From Oscillospiraceae bacterium (lineage in GTDB: Bacteria > Bacillota > Clostridia > Oscillospirales > Ruminococcaceae): a stretch of DNA of 54,893 nt. Below, one piece after another: positions 26,090 through 35,252 of the stretch (positions are counted from its first letter, which is position 1; the number at the start of each line of letters is the position of its first letter). The stretch covers positions 1 to 54,893 of the forward strand of contig JAGAZJ010000021.1 in the NCBI GenBank assembly GCA_018110925.1. Reading direction: 5' to 3'. The translations under genes and the position numbers were made by a program. The notes under the pieces are model-generated. The model was not told where the DNA came from and ran no database searches. It worked only from the letters and a program-made list of their open reading frames with translations.

Positions 26090-27295
26090 TTAGTGAGGTA
26101 TTATGCTGAGAAGAACGCCTGCCGCAACAGCAGATCCGATAACTCCGGCAACATTGGGACCCATAGCGTGCATGAGAAGGAAGTTCGTGGGGTCTTCCTC
26201 CACACCGACCATCTGAGACTGTCTTGCAGCCATGGGAACGGCAGATACACCTGCGGAGCCGATAAGAGGATTTACCTTGCCCTTGGTGACGGCGCACATG
26301 ATCTTGCCGAAGATAAGACCTGCCGCAGTACCGACACTGAATGCGATAACACCAAGGATTATTACCTTGAAGAACGCAAATGATATGACCTTTTCGGCAA
26401 CGGTAGTAGCTCCGACGGATATTCCGAGGAATATGGTGATTATATTCATCAGTTCGTTCTGTGCGGTCTTTGTAAGTCTGTCAACACAGCCGCTCTCCTT
26501 GAAGAGATTGCCCAGCATGAGCATACCTACCAGAGGAGCCGCCGAGGGAACGAGAAGTGCAATGATTATGGTAACTGCAATGGGGAACAATATCTTCTCG
26601 GTCTTGCTGACCGTTCTTAGCTGTTCCATTCTGATAAGACGCTCTTTCCTTGTCGTGAGCTTTCGCATTATGGGTGGCTGTATCAGGGGAACAAGCGCCA
26701 TATAGGTGTATGCCGCCAGTGCGATAGTTCCGACCTCGACCTGATATCCGCCCGTACTGAGCAGTTTACTCGACACATATATGGACGTGGGACCGTCCGC
26801 ACCGCCTATGATAGCGATGGAACCCGCCTCATTGGCATTGAAGCCCAGCAGTGCCGCACCCAGGAAAGTGAGGAATATTCCCGCCTGAGCCGCCGCACCG
26901 AGCAGAAAGCTCTTTGGGTTTGCTATAAGAGGCGCAAAGTCTGTCATACAGCCGATGCCGAGGAATATGAGCGCAGGGTATATCTGGAGCTTTACGCCGA
27001 TGTACAGAAAGTCCAGAAGCCCTCCCTCATGGAGTATCCTGCCGAAATCAAGCTCATGACCGCTGTCTATGTTCCACAGCTCGGGGTGATACATCCCCGT
27101 AGACGGCAGATTGGTAAGAAGCATACCGAATGCTATCGGCAGAAGCAGGAGCGGCTCATATCCCTTTTTTATCGCAAGATACATGAACACGAACGAAATG
27201 AGCATCATCACTACATTCTGCCAGCCGAGCGATGCAAATCCCGAAGTCTCTGCAAGCTCGGCAAGTGTTTGGATAAACAGATCTATCATTTCCAT
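26090..27295 (-). CDS. oadB: Sodium-translocating decarboxylase beta subunit
   Basis: A 401-residue membrane protein of the OadB/GcdB/MmdB family, the subunit that couples decarboxylation of a carboxybiotin intermediate to export of two Na+ ions. It has about ten hydrophobic helices, an N-terminal helix, and the conserved segments GIGCMTDFAPLIANP and GGADGPTSIY, the latter containing the aspartate essential for sodium movement. The ATG at 27295 is preferred over GTG 27307 because of its distance from AAGGGG. It follows the gamma-subunit gene by 15 bases. The biotin-carrier and carboxyltransferase subunits are not in the window, so the actual substrate (oxaloacetate, methylmalonyl-CoA or glutaconyl-CoA) is open. 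Confidence 0.9.
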   Translation of the reverse strand: MEMIDLFIQTLAELAETSGFASLGWQNVVMMLISFVFMYLAIKKGYEPLLLLPIAFGMLLTNLPSTGMYHPELWNIDSGHELDFGRILHEGGLLDFLYIGVKLQIYPALIFLGIGCMTDFAPLIANPKSFLLGAAAQAGIFLTFLGAALLGFNANEAGSIAIIGGADGPTSIYVSSKLLSTGGYQVEVGTIALAAYTYMALVPLIQPPIMRKLTTRKERLIRMEQLRTVSKTEKILFPIAVTIIIALLVPSAAPLVGMLMLGNLFKESGCVDRLTKTAQNELMNIITIFLGISVGATTVAEKVISFAFFKVIILGVIAFSVGTAAGLIFGKIMCAVTKGKVNPLIGSAGVSAVPMAARQSQMVGVEEDPTNFLLMHAMGPNVAGVIGSAVAAGVLLSIIPH

Positions 27296-27310
27296 AAACG
27301 CCGACACCCC

Positions 27311-27679
27311 TTACTGTATGCTCTCACGGGCAGCAGCAGCAGCCCATTGACCTCTTGAACTGCGGCGCTGACCGCCCGCAGGTCTGATGCTCTTTACACG
27401 CAAAGCCCTGCCGCTCTCTTCCGCTATGGCGGCAACTGCCGCTGCGATCACTGCGGCGATCTCTGTTTCATCGTCATCTGTCGCTGTTTCGACGGGCGCA
27501 GGCATCTCTCTGACGGGTGCAGGTGCTGTCGTCTTTTCGGGAACGGCGGCTTTCTTGTCATTGGCAGTGAATATCTTACCCATGACAGAGACCGCAAGTA
27601 TCAGCAGTATCAGCGCAACGAAGACCAGCACGAGTCCCGATATGACCACTGCAAATACATAGCTCCACTCCATTTGCAT
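27311..27679 (-). CDS. Sodium pump decarboxylase gamma subunit (OadG family)
   Basis: A 122-residue small membrane protein: one N-terminal helix (FAVVISGLVLVFVALILLIL), a Pro/Ala-rich linker and an acidic plus Ala-rich C-terminus, the standard build of OadG/MmdD proteins that hold the decarboxylase complex together. The second ATG at 27679 is preferred, eight bases after AAGGA. It is the first gene of a two-gene operon with the beta subunit. The C-terminal segment AIAEESGRALRVKSIRP is typical of the family in Clostridia. Confidence 0.85.
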   Translation of the reverse strand: MQMEWSYVFAVVISGLVLVFVALILLILAVSVMGKIFTANDKKAAVPEKTTAPAPVREMPAPVETATDDDETEIAAVIAAAVAAIAEESGRALRVKSIRPAGGQRRSSRGQWAAAAARESIQ

Positions 27680-27721
27680 ATACATCGTCCTTTCAATCTT
27701 GAAAAATCCAAAATCAAATTC

Positions 27722-27750
27722 AGTATATCACATTTTCGATGCGGTTTCAA
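27722..27750 (-). promoter_or_regulatory. Promoter of the decarboxylase-subunit operon
   Basis: TTGAAA and TATACT on the minus strand with a 17-base spacer and a TG one base before the -10. Confidence 0.65.
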
Positions 27751-27770
27751 GAGATTTTGCCAAAAATCAC

Positions 27771-27801
27771 AAAAAAAGCTCTCCGCTTTCGGGCGGAGAG
27801 C
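27771..27801 (-). terminator. Terminator of the alpha/beta hydrolase gene
   Basis: Read on the minus strand, GCTCTCCGC / GCGGAGAGC form a nine-pair perfect stem with a six-base loop, followed by seven T residues. It ends the hydrolase transcript 86 bases after its stop codon. Confidence 0.85.
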
Positions 27802-27886
27802 GCATCAATCGTCACAGACACGCCGTTTGAGCGGTCATAAGACATTTGTTCTCATGCGAACTTGTCATTTTTTGCGGTCACGGTAA

Positions 27887-28681
27887 TCATATCCGTTCCC
27901 CGTTCATGACATCCTTTAAAAGCCGTGCGTAGCGCTTGGGACGCTTTACCTGAAACAGACAGTGTGCATATCCTTTCACATCACGGTATTTGGCAAAGGG
28001 ATAGGCTTTTTTCAAGCGCTTCTTCGACTTTCTTGCCGGTTCGTCGGTAGAGAAGAAGAACACAAGTGTGCGCTGTACATCATTTGTCAGGTCGGGCAAT
28101 GCGCAGTTATAGCAGGTCTTTACCATGCCCTTGACCGTCTTTTTGCTGAACTTACGCCGCTTTGAGGACATGGAAGCAAATAACGGCTCAAACTCATCTC
28201 GCTTCTTGCCCAAAACAAATCTGACGAACAGGTTGCCTTTCAGTTTTTCCGAAACGTGTTCCGGGTCTTTTTCAAATATACCGACAAGCCCTGAGAATAC
28301 TATTTCCATGAACTTTCTGAACACGGGAGAAAAGTCAAAGAAAGGTCCTCCGTCAAAGAAACAGTGATCCACCTTGATATCCGAACGGATGCAGGCATCA
28401 CGCACGGCAAGGGCAACTTCCGCTCCCATAGAGCTTCCCTGTATAAGTGCAAGAGAACGTATGCCGTTTTCCCTGAGCCATACTGTGATCTTTCTTGCCT
28501 CATCCTCAGCGGACACAAGGTCGCTGCCGTCATCGGCATGGCCGTCAAGCGTGGGACATATCACATAGTGATCGTCTGCAAGATACCTGCCGAAATGGAC
28601 GCTGTCATCCGCAGAGCTCAGCATACCATGGATAAGGAGCACGGCAGGTGCGTTCCTGTCGCCCAAAGTTGTAAACTGCAT
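27887..28681 (-). CDS. Alpha/beta hydrolase
   Basis: A 264-residue cytoplasmic serine hydrolase. It has the oxyanion segment LLIHGML, the nucleophile elbow QGSSMGAEVAL (G-x-S-x-G) and a late GYAHCLF that supplies the catalytic histidine; the acid is probably in FFFSTDEPARK. A basic, lysine-rich lid region (KRRKFSKKTVK) is notable. ATG 28681, third of three in a row, is chosen for its six-base distance from AGGAGGT. The gene has its own promoter and terminator. Substrate unknown. Confidence 0.85.
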   Translation of the reverse strand: MQFTTLGDRNAPAVLLIHGMLSSADDSVHFGRYLADDHYVICPTLDGHADDGSDLVSAEDEARKITVWLRENGIRSLALIQGSSMGAEVALAVRDACIRSDIKVDHCFFDGGPFFDFSPVFRKFMEIVFSGLVGIFEKDPEHVSEKLKGNLFVRFVLGKKRDEFEPLFASMSSKRRKFSKKTVKGMVKTCYNCALPDLTNDVQRTLVFFFSTDEPARKSKKRLKKAYPFAKYRDVKGYAHCLFQVKRPKRYARLLKDVMNGERI

Positions 28682-28716
28682 CATCATACCTCCTGTGTTA
28701 TCATACATACATATAT

Positions 28717-28745
28717 ATTTTAACACGGTCAATGAGAGATGTCAA
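28717..28745 (-). promoter_or_regulatory. Promoter of the alpha/beta hydrolase gene
   Basis: TTGACA and TAAAAT on the minus strand with a 17-base spacer. Two copies of a 17-bp direct repeat lie immediately upstream of the -35 box. Confidence 0.7.
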
Positions 28746-28781
28746 ATTAGATTCAGATTAAATAATTAGAATCAGATTAAA
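28746..28781 (-). repeat. 17-bp tandem direct repeat upstream of the hydrolase promoter
   Basis: ATTAGATTCAGATTAAA (28746-28762) and ATTAGAATCAGATTAAA (28765-28781) differ at one base and are 19 bp apart, close to two helical turns. They abut the -35 box at 28740-28745, the usual position for activator sites such as those of response regulators. Confidence 0.6.
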
Positions 28782-28789
28782 AAATCGGT

Positions 28790-31585
28790 TCAGAGTATTA
28801 TTCGGGCGGAACTGCCGCCGCTTTTCTGCTTTGTCACGATGATCTGCTTGTCTATCTCGTTTTTGAATGCATCCACATGGGATATTATGCCTATCAGTCT
28901 GCCCCCCGTGAGACCCGTGAGTGCCTTCATAGCCCTGTCGAGAGTATCGCTGTCAAGCGATCCGAAGCCCTCATCCACAAACATTGTATCGAGCTGTATG
29001 CCGCCCGCCGACTCCTGTATCTCCTCCGAGAGCCCGAGGGCAAGGGACAGCGACGCAAGGAATGACTCACCGCCCGAAAGAGAACGTATGTCACGCTTAG
29101 TACCGTTGTAGTGGTCAACGGCATTTATTTCAAGGCCATAGCTTGAATTGGCTCTGTCAGCCTCCTCACGGCGCTCCATCTCATATTTTCCGCCGCTCAT
29201 GCTCATAAGATGTACATTTGCCTTGCCGAGTATGCTGTCAAAGAAAGCGGTCTGCACATATGTTTCAAGATCAAGCTTCTTGCCCGATATCTTGCCGTTG
29301 GCTGTCTCGGACAGTTCATTTATCATGGCATATCTCTTTTCGAGCCTGCCGGTATCCTCACACAGTACGGCTGTATTTTCCCTTATATCCGTATTTGTCT
29401 TTATACGGTGGTCGGTACTGCTGAACGCCTTTGTGAGACGTGTCTTTTCCTTGTTCAGCGCTTCAAGCTCTGCATCGAGGGCAGTAAGGTCAATGTCCTT
29501 CCCTTGTGAGAGCCGGTTCCTGAGCGCATCTATCTGTCCGTCAGCGGCTGATATTTCGTTTTTGGTCTCATCGAACCTTTTCCTTGCCTCTTCATGAGCA
29601 CTTCTTATGGCACCGGCACGGCTTTTAAGGAGCGTTATCTCCTTTGATGCCGTTTCCTTGCTGTCAAAGGTCAGCTGTGCGGACAGCTCCTCACCCCTTG
29701 CACAGATATTGTCATGGTCGGCTTTGAGCTTCTCGGCCGCTTTTTCGGCATTCACGACTTCTTCCGCCTTCTGCTGTTCCTTTTTCTCGGTCTGAGGGAT
29801 AAGAGCGTCAAGCTCATCCCTGCGCTTTGTCCTTAGCGTATGCTCCGAGACAGCCTTCTCAATGGCGGCTTTCTCGTTTTCCTTTGCCGCCAGCGCATTT
29901 CTGATGTGTTCAAGAGAGCCTTTGGGGTCTATCCCTGCGGCGATAAGGCTGTCTCTGACGGTCTCCTTTCTGGTCTCAAGCTGTCCGCTGTATTGTGAAT
30001 AAAGCTCTGATGCTTTCTTCTCTCTGTCCTGTTGTGCGGCAAGGCGATCGGATATATCCTTCAGAGCTCTTTCGACCTGCTTTATCTCCTGCTCGGAGGG
30101 GGCATCGTCACGCAGGGATGCTATCATCGGGTGATGCACGGAGCCGCACACAGGGCATGGCTCGCCCTCTTTCAGCCTGTCTCTTGCAAGTATGCCCGCC
30201 TGCTCAAGATAGAATATGCCCCTCATCTCATTTAGATGCTGTTCGGCGCTGTCCTTTTCCGATGCGATACGCACGCTCTCAGACCGTTCTTTTTCAAGTT
30301 CCGACCTCAGGTCGTCACATTTTCTTTTGAGTGCGCCAAGCTCCCTCGCAGAGCGTTCAAGTATAGTCAGGTCGTTTATCTCTTTAACTACCCTGTCAAG
30401 TGCCCCTTTACAGCGTTCCAACTCGGCTGGGGAGTTTTCCAGACCCTTTCTTTCCTCTCTGAGTGCCGTTATCCCCACGGCAAGTTTTTCTCTTTCCTTC
30501 CCTGCGGCAAGTCTCATTCTTTCATTATCGTTTATTGACTTCTCTATGGATATTCTTTCCCTGCGGCATCTGTCCAGCTCATCATACTGAGACAGGCTGT
30601 TCTCTAAACCTATCGCCTGTCTGTCAAAATCGTCCGCATCGGGCAGCAGTGCCGCTTTTTCATCGACCGTTTTACCGAGTACAGACAGCTTCTCGGCACT
30701 GTCACTGCGTTTCTTCCCTATATTAACAAGCTCTTTCTTTATGCTCTCACGCTGTTTTGCCTGCTCAGAGCGCACATTTGCATCGGATATCCTCTTTTCT
30801 GTTTCACCAAGGAGTTTTGACAAACTCTCTGCCTCTGCGGTATCTTCTGCTATGAGCTTATGGAGCAGGTCTGCAAGGTTCTCTGATGTGATGCCGTACT
30901 CCTTAGCGGTTTTCACCATTTCGGCGTATCCGCTGTCCTCACGGCAGATCACATACCTCACATACAGTGCTCTTTCATTCTCCTTTTCCTGTATATCGTG
31001 TCTGAGCTCCTTTTCCATCAGGTTTATGCGTTTCTGGAACAGGGAATATATCTCCGTGCCGAACACACTGCGGAATATCCCCGTTCTTTCATCCGACTTG
31101 GCGTATATCAGCTTCTGGAACTGTCCCTGTGCGATCATGGCTATCTGGGAGAACTGACCGCCGCTTATGCCGAGTATCTCCTCAACTTTCCTTGTAACGG
31201 GCTTCACCCCGGAAACCACGCTGTTGTCGGGCAGTATCAGCTCTGCACCGGCAGTCTCTTTGGTAGTTCCCTCTCCCCTCTGCTTCTTTCTCTCGTATTC
31301 GGGGTTTCTCCTGACGGTATAGCGCTGACCCTTGTATTCAAATACCAGCTCCACCTCTGTCGGGGCGCTCTCATCGGCATACTTTGAGCGTATCATGGAT
31401 GTACTGCGGTACTCGCCGTTAAGGTCGCCGTACAGCGCATAGCGTATGGCATCGAATATAGTGGTCTTGCCTGCTCCCGTCTCGCCTGTGATAAGATAAA
31501 GGCCGCTGCGACCCAGCTGTTGAAAATCTATCTGCTGTGACACATATGGGCCGAATGAACTCATAGTCAGCTTCAACGGTCTCAT
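28790..31585 (-). CDS. sbcC: Exonuclease SbcCD subunit C
   Basis: The 931-residue Rad50-like ATPase of the SbcCD nuclease, which cleaves DNA hairpins and protein-blocked ends. It has an N-terminal Walker A (GETGAGKTTIF), two long coiled coils separated by the zinc hook CPVC near residue 477, and a C-terminal signature LSGGESFLASL with Walker B TMFVDEGFGSLD. Its length is somewhat below the 1040 residues of E. coli SbcC, due to shorter coiled coils. The ATG overlaps the sbcD stop by four bases, with GGGGGAG upstream. The gene is last in a four-gene operon. Confidence 0.95.
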   Translation of the reverse strand: MRPLKLTMSSFGPYVSQQIDFQQLGRSGLYLITGETGAGKTTIFDAIRYALYGDLNGEYRSTSMIRSKYADESAPTEVELVFEYKGQRYTVRRNPEYERKKQRGEGTTKETAGAELILPDNSVVSGVKPVTRKVEEILGISGGQFSQIAMIAQGQFQKLIYAKSDERTGIFRSVFGTEIYSLFQKRINLMEKELRHDIQEKENERALYVRYVICREDSGYAEMVKTAKEYGITSENLADLLHKLIAEDTAEAESLSKLLGETEKRISDANVRSEQAKQRESIKKELVNIGKKRSDSAEKLSVLGKTVDEKAALLPDADDFDRQAIGLENSLSQYDELDRCRRERISIEKSINDNERMRLAAGKEREKLAVGITALREERKGLENSPAELERCKGALDRVVKEINDLTILERSARELGALKRKCDDLRSELEKERSESVRIASEKDSAEQHLNEMRGIFYLEQAGILARDRLKEGEPCPVCGSVHHPMIASLRDDAPSEQEIKQVERALKDISDRLAAQQDREKKASELYSQYSGQLETRKETVRDSLIAAGIDPKGSLEHIRNALAAKENEKAAIEKAVSEHTLRTKRRDELDALIPQTEKKEQQKAEEVVNAEKAAEKLKADHDNICARGEELSAQLTFDSKETASKEITLLKSRAGAIRSAHEEARKRFDETKNEISAADGQIDALRNRLSQGKDIDLTALDAELEALNKEKTRLTKAFSSTDHRIKTNTDIRENTAVLCEDTGRLEKRYAMINELSETANGKISGKKLDLETYVQTAFFDSILGKANVHLMSMSGGKYEMERREEADRANSSYGLEINAVDHYNGTKRDIRSLSGGESFLASLSLALGLSEEIQESAGGIQLDTMFVDEGFGSLDSDTLDRAMKALTGLTGGRLIGIISHVDAFKNEIDKQIIVTKQKSGGSSARIIL

Positions 31586-32703
31586 AAATTCTCCCCCTTT
31601 ATCTCGCTGAACAGGTCTTCGACTGTCTTTTCCTGCTCAGGGGTCATCGGTCTGCCGTTGACCTTTTCAAACAGCTCACCGAACAGTTCGTTCTCTGTCT
31701 TTCCCCTCTTTGCGGCATGACCGCCGACTGCCGCCCTGCTCCTGGAGTTTTCGTATCTCAGCTCCATGATATTGGGGTAGACGGTGCGCATCTTCTGCAC
31801 GCCATTCACGATCTCCGTTTCATCTGTAAGGACTGCATAGATATAGTCATCGACAGCCGTACCCACATAGTTGTCTTTGAGCATCAGTTCATCATATCTT
31901 CCCCTTATCTCTCTCAGGTCATGAAGCGGTTTCAGCGGCACAGTGCGTATTTCTGTCTCCCCTTTACGCCCCATATCCACGATTGTGACCGATTTCTGGT
32001 GTGATGCTTCGGACAGTGAGTATTTCAGCGGTGTGCCGCAGTACCTGATGTTCTTTCCCGCAAACTGCGGCTTGTGTATGTGACCGAGAGCGGTGTAATC
32101 GAATTTCTCAAAGACATATGCATCCACATTGTCAAGACCGCCCACGGATGTCTCAGAATCCGACCTCTCTGAATCGGTAACGAACTGATGAGCCACAAGC
32201 ACATTCCTTTCTTCCGTGTTTATGTCCATACGGGATACTGCCGCCGCAACTGCGTCTGTATAGGTATTTATCTCATCATCACAATACGGTCTTACATTTG
32301 CAGGTCTGACAAAGGGCAGGAGCCAGAAGCACACATCACCGTGCTCGTCATGAAGGCGCACAGGGGCGATATTGCCGTCATAGACATGGGACAGGTATAT
32401 ATTCGCCTTGTCCATTATCCTGCCGCCAAAGGATACCCTCTCGGCACTGTCGTGATTTCCGCTTATGACAAACACCGCAGTGCCCCTGACGGAAAGACTG
32501 TACAGAAAATTGTCGAACAAAGCCACTGCCTCCGCAGGGGGCACGGGCTTGTCGTATATATCCCCTGCTATGACCACTGCCTGCAGTTTCTGCTCGTCCG
32601 CCGCATCAAGTATCCTGTCAAGGATGTATTTCTGGTCTTCTATGAGAGAATACTCTCTGAGACGCTTTCCGAGATGAAGGTCGGATATGTGCATGAATCT
32701 CAT
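31582..32703 (-). CDS. sbcD: Exonuclease SbcCD subunit D
   Basis: The 373-residue Mre11-like metallophosphoesterase subunit of SbcCD. All nuclease motifs are visible in order: SDLHLGK near the N-terminus, AGDIYD, SGNHDS, AHQF and GHIHKP, which bind two manganese ions. A C-terminal capping domain follows. GGAAGTGATAG lies before the ATG; it starts four bases after the APH-like gene and is translationally coupled to sbcC. Confidence 0.95.
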   Translation of the reverse strand: MRFMHISDLHLGKRLREYSLIEDQKYILDRILDAADEQKLQAVVIAGDIYDKPVPPAEAVALFDNFLYSLSVRGTAVFVISGNHDSAERVSFGGRIMDKANIYLSHVYDGNIAPVRLHDEHGDVCFWLLPFVRPANVRPYCDDEINTYTDAVAAAVSRMDINTEERNVLVAHQFVTDSERSDSETSVGGLDNVDAYVFEKFDYTALGHIHKPQFAGKNIRYCGTPLKYSLSEASHQKSVTIVDMGRKGETEIRTVPLKPLHDLREIRGRYDELMLKDNYVGTAVDDYIYAVLTDETEIVNGVQKMRTVYPNIMELRYENSRSRAAVGGHAAKRGKTENELFGELFEKVNGRPMTPEQEKTVEDLFSEIKGENL

Positions 32704-32707
32704 TCTA

Positions 32708-33619
32708 TCACTTCCTGAAATAATTATCTATACATTCTCTGATATATCTTTCGTTCCGTCTGAACATATCGAGCTGTGAAACCAAGCTCTCTGCCCGTTC
32801 AAGACACTGGGCAGGGGCTTTACCCAGATCCTCCCTGCCGCCTGCGGCGAGCATATACCTCATCGCAAGCTCACCTGTCACGCATATTATGCCCTTATAG
32901 AGCGACTGTATCTCCGCCTCTGACAATATGCCGCCAAGCCCCCGTGCAAATCCTGCTGTCAGGTCACAGAGCCCGGATAAGCCGTCCCGGCACACAGACC
33001 TGACCATATCCCCGTAATCATAGGCTGCGTAGTGCGTCATGAGAGTATCAAGGTCAATGACCGCACAGGGCTCTCCTGCGATACAGTTGTCCTGCTTTGC
33101 GTCGCCGTGGATATTTCGCTTCGGGATGCCATCAAAGCACATATCGTCAGCCGAAAGGAACACAGGTTCTGTTCCCGAACAGCGCAGTCTTTCATAATAT
33201 GAACGTGTGTCATGAAAGCGGTCTATGGTGCATACAAACGGCTCCTCCATGCCGACACGGCGCATGAACGCACCGAAGGCATGACCCGTATCATAGGCGG
33301 AGGTCGGTCTCTCACTGTGTATGTACGGGCACATTCGCCAGACATTTCCATCCGACCTGACAAATATACTGCCGCTAACGCTGATATATCGGGGCACACA
33401 CAGATCATCACAGCCGTCGGCAGCCCTGACAGCCCTTTCGGTGTTTTCGGACAGTCTGCCGATATCCTTGAACACACGGGTATTCACCGATTGAAGTATG
33501 AACCTTCCCTTGTCTGTATGCACATCGTATGTTTCGTTTATATGCCCGTTTGACAAAAGGACTGCCCTGTCAGCACGAGGCAGTCCGAAAAGACAGGGCA
33601 AAGCACAGATATCCGTCAT
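32708..33619 (-). CDS. APH-family phosphotransferase, sugar-kinase-like
   Basis: A 303-residue cytoplasmic kinase of the aminoglycoside phosphotransferase fold. The N-lobe has SNGHINETYDV, the catalytic loop reads NIHGDAKQDN (base Asp in HGD) and the metal-binding motif is AVIDLDT. The pattern GHINxT plus HGDxKxDN is like that of N-acetylhexosamine 1-kinase (NahK) and related mucin-sugar kinases, so a sugar substrate is more likely than an antibiotic. It overlaps the ThrE-type gene by one base (TGATG) and is followed by sbcD, with which it probably shares a transcript only. Confidence 0.8.
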   Translation of the reverse strand: MTDICALPCLFGLPRADRAVLLSNGHINETYDVHTDKGRFILQSVNTRVFKDIGRLSENTERAVRAADGCDDLCVPRYISVSGSIFVRSDGNVWRMCPYIHSERPTSAYDTGHAFGAFMRRVGMEEPFVCTIDRFHDTRSYYERLRCSGTEPVFLSADDMCFDGIPKRNIHGDAKQDNCIAGEPCAVIDLDTLMTHYAAYDYGDMVRSVCRDGLSGLCDLTAGFARGLGGILSEAEIQSLYKGIICVTGELAMRYMLAAGGREDLGKAPAQCLERAESLVSQLDMFRRNERYIRECIDNYFRK

Positions 33620-34941
33620 CAGCTGCTTTTCCTGAAATTATTGTCGGTGAATATCCTTGCAAAGACAAGACCCAGGGGCAGTGCGGTAACTATGAGAAGT
33701 GCCTTTGTGAGCCACAGACCGCCGGTGCTGATGTCGCTCTGACCGATAAAATAGATGGCCTTGTACATAAACATACCCGGTACCATGATAACGATGGAGG
33801 GTACTGTGAGCGATATGCGCGGATAGCCTGCGTAAGACCTGATGGCGGATGCAAGCAGACCTGCGGTCAGCGCACCTATGAATGCGCCCACGCTCGCAGG
33901 GATGCCTGTGATGTCCACAAGCTCCAGACGGAGCGTATTTGCGACCATGCCTATCACTGCGGCTATCAGCGCCATTCTCTGAGGGCTGTTGAACAGGAAA
34001 GAGAAGCCGTAGACCGCAAAAAAGCTGGCAACGAGCCTCAGCCCGAAAAGCACCGCAGGCTGTATCTGCATCTCTGTAAAGCTCTCGGGGCGGAAATCAA
34101 ACATCTCTGCCGCAACCCAGCCCGTAAGTGTCGCCATGCCGATGATGAGAAAGGCGTAGGCAAGGCGCTCTATACCCGACCGCATATCCAGCTTTGCTAT
34201 GTCAAGAAAGCCCGTTATCAGCGGAAATCCGGGTATGATGAACAGCATGGAGCATATATATCCCGACTGATGCACCGACGGCACTCCGAAAACCAGTTCG
34301 ATGAGCTTTATGAGCGCCATATAGGTAAAACAGGCCGAAGCGACCGCCGCCGTGACATTGGCGAGCAGGGTTATCTTTTTGTCAATGAGCATTTTACGCA
34401 CGAACTGCCCCACCCCTGCGCCGACAAACGCCACAAGCATCTCTATGGGGCCGCCGCCCAGCAGAAATGTGAATGCACAGCACGCCAGCGCCGCCGCAAG
34501 AGATATCTGTATCGGCTTGTAGTTTGAGGGCATCTTCTCTATCTTGTCAAGTATCCTGTGTATCTGCTCGACGGAGTATCTGCCCGCCCTGTCCTTGAAG
34601 CCGTCGGAGAAATCCTTGATATATGTGAGCTTATCCGTGTTTACACCCGTGGTATTTATGGAAATGGCGTTGGTATATGTTTCCTCACCGTCTATACAGG
34701 TGTACTCTATCGCCAGAAGCCCTATATCGGCATTGCAGACTATGCCCAGCGCCCTTGCCATCTTGTTCATTGCCGCACGCACCCGCCACGCCCCTGTGCC
34801 TGCGGAGAGCATCAGAAGCCCTGTCCTGCCCACTATCGTGGATTTCTCTTTTAAAGTCGCCTCGGTAGCGGGGCGTACCGTGTCCTCATTTACAAGCTCA
34901 TGCCATTCTATCGCCATGTGCTGTTTGCGGAATTTACTCAT
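33619..34941 (-). CDS. Threonine/serine exporter family protein (ThrE-like)
   Basis: A 440-residue membrane protein joining the two ThrE modules in one chain. The N-terminal soluble part (residues 1-150) ends with the conserved segment VEQIHRILDKIEKMP, then five helices from about 150 (DUF1212 module), and a second five-helix ThrE_2 module from about 290 (SFLFNSPQRMALIAAVIGM ... PSIVIMVPGMFMYKA). Such proteins export threonine, serine or small peptides. AAGGAGAA lies before the ATG. It is the first gene of the operon with the kinase, sbcD and sbcC, under its own strong promoter. Confidence 0.88.
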   Translation of the reverse strand: MSKFRKQHMAIEWHELVNEDTVRPATEATLKEKSTIVGRTGLLMLSAGTGAWRVRAAMNKMARALGIVCNADIGLLAIEYTCIDGEETYTNAISINTTGVNTDKLTYIKDFSDGFKDRAGRYSVEQIHRILDKIEKMPSNYKPIQISLAAALACCAFTFLLGGGPIEMLVAFVGAGVGQFVRKMLIDKKITLLANVTAAVASACFTYMALIKLIELVFGVPSVHQSGYICSMLFIIPGFPLITGFLDIAKLDMRSGIERLAYAFLIIGMATLTGWVAAEMFDFRPESFTEMQIQPAVLFGLRLVASFFAVYGFSFLFNSPQRMALIAAVIGMVANTLRLELVDITGIPASVGAFIGALTAGLLASAIRSYAGYPRISLTVPSIVIMVPGMFMYKAIYFIGQSDISTGGLWLTKALLIVTALPLGLVFARIFTDNNFRKSS

Positions 34942-34989
34942 CAGCGGTTCTCCTTATCATCGTTTTTTGTACGAACAATTCTGTCCTCT

Positions 34990-35018
34990 ATTATACAACG
35001 TTTCATCTTCAAAGTCAA
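34990..35018 (-). promoter_or_regulatory. Promoter of the thrE-kinase-sbcDC operon
   Basis: TTGACT and TATAAT on the minus strand, 17-base spacer, 49 bases before the thrE-like ATG. Confidence 0.7.
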
Positions 35019-35177
35019 TGGTCGGTGCAGGGACAACACCGTTATCTGAAGCAAGTGCCGTTATGATACACGGGTCATTGACAACATCTGATTGACAAAC
35101 AGCAAAAGCCTGTCATTATGCATATTTTTAATTAATCAATTTATGCATTATAACGATGTTCCACACAACAAATTCTA

Positions 35178-35229
35178 TTGACAAAGTTGGTCTATTATGA
35201 TAGACTATAATCAGTCTAATACAATAGAC
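35178..35229 (+). promoter_or_regulatory. Promoter and twin BlaI-type operators
   Basis: TTGACA at 35178-35183 is followed by TAGACT at a 17-base distance or TATAAT at 35206-35211 with an over-long spacer. Two 16-bp inverted repeats cover this region and the start site: GTCTATTATGATAGAC (35190-35205) and GTCTAATACAATAGAC (35214-35229), 24 bp apart. Both share GTCTA-N6-TAGAC arms. Their place over the promoter of blaI suggests autorepression by the BlaI dimer. Confidence 0.65.
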
Positions 35230-35252
35230 CAGTAATTACAGTGAGGTATGAT

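Noticed and set aside
32708-33619. Aminoglycoside resistance gene
   Set aside because: The motifs fit APH-fold sugar kinases such as NahK better, and no other resistance or mobile genes are linked.
33529-34527. A 332-codon open frame on the plus strand
   Set aside because: It lies wholly antisense to the thrE-like gene, is rich in Cys, His and Arg with no domain look and has no ribosome binding site; the minus-strand protein has clear membrane modules.
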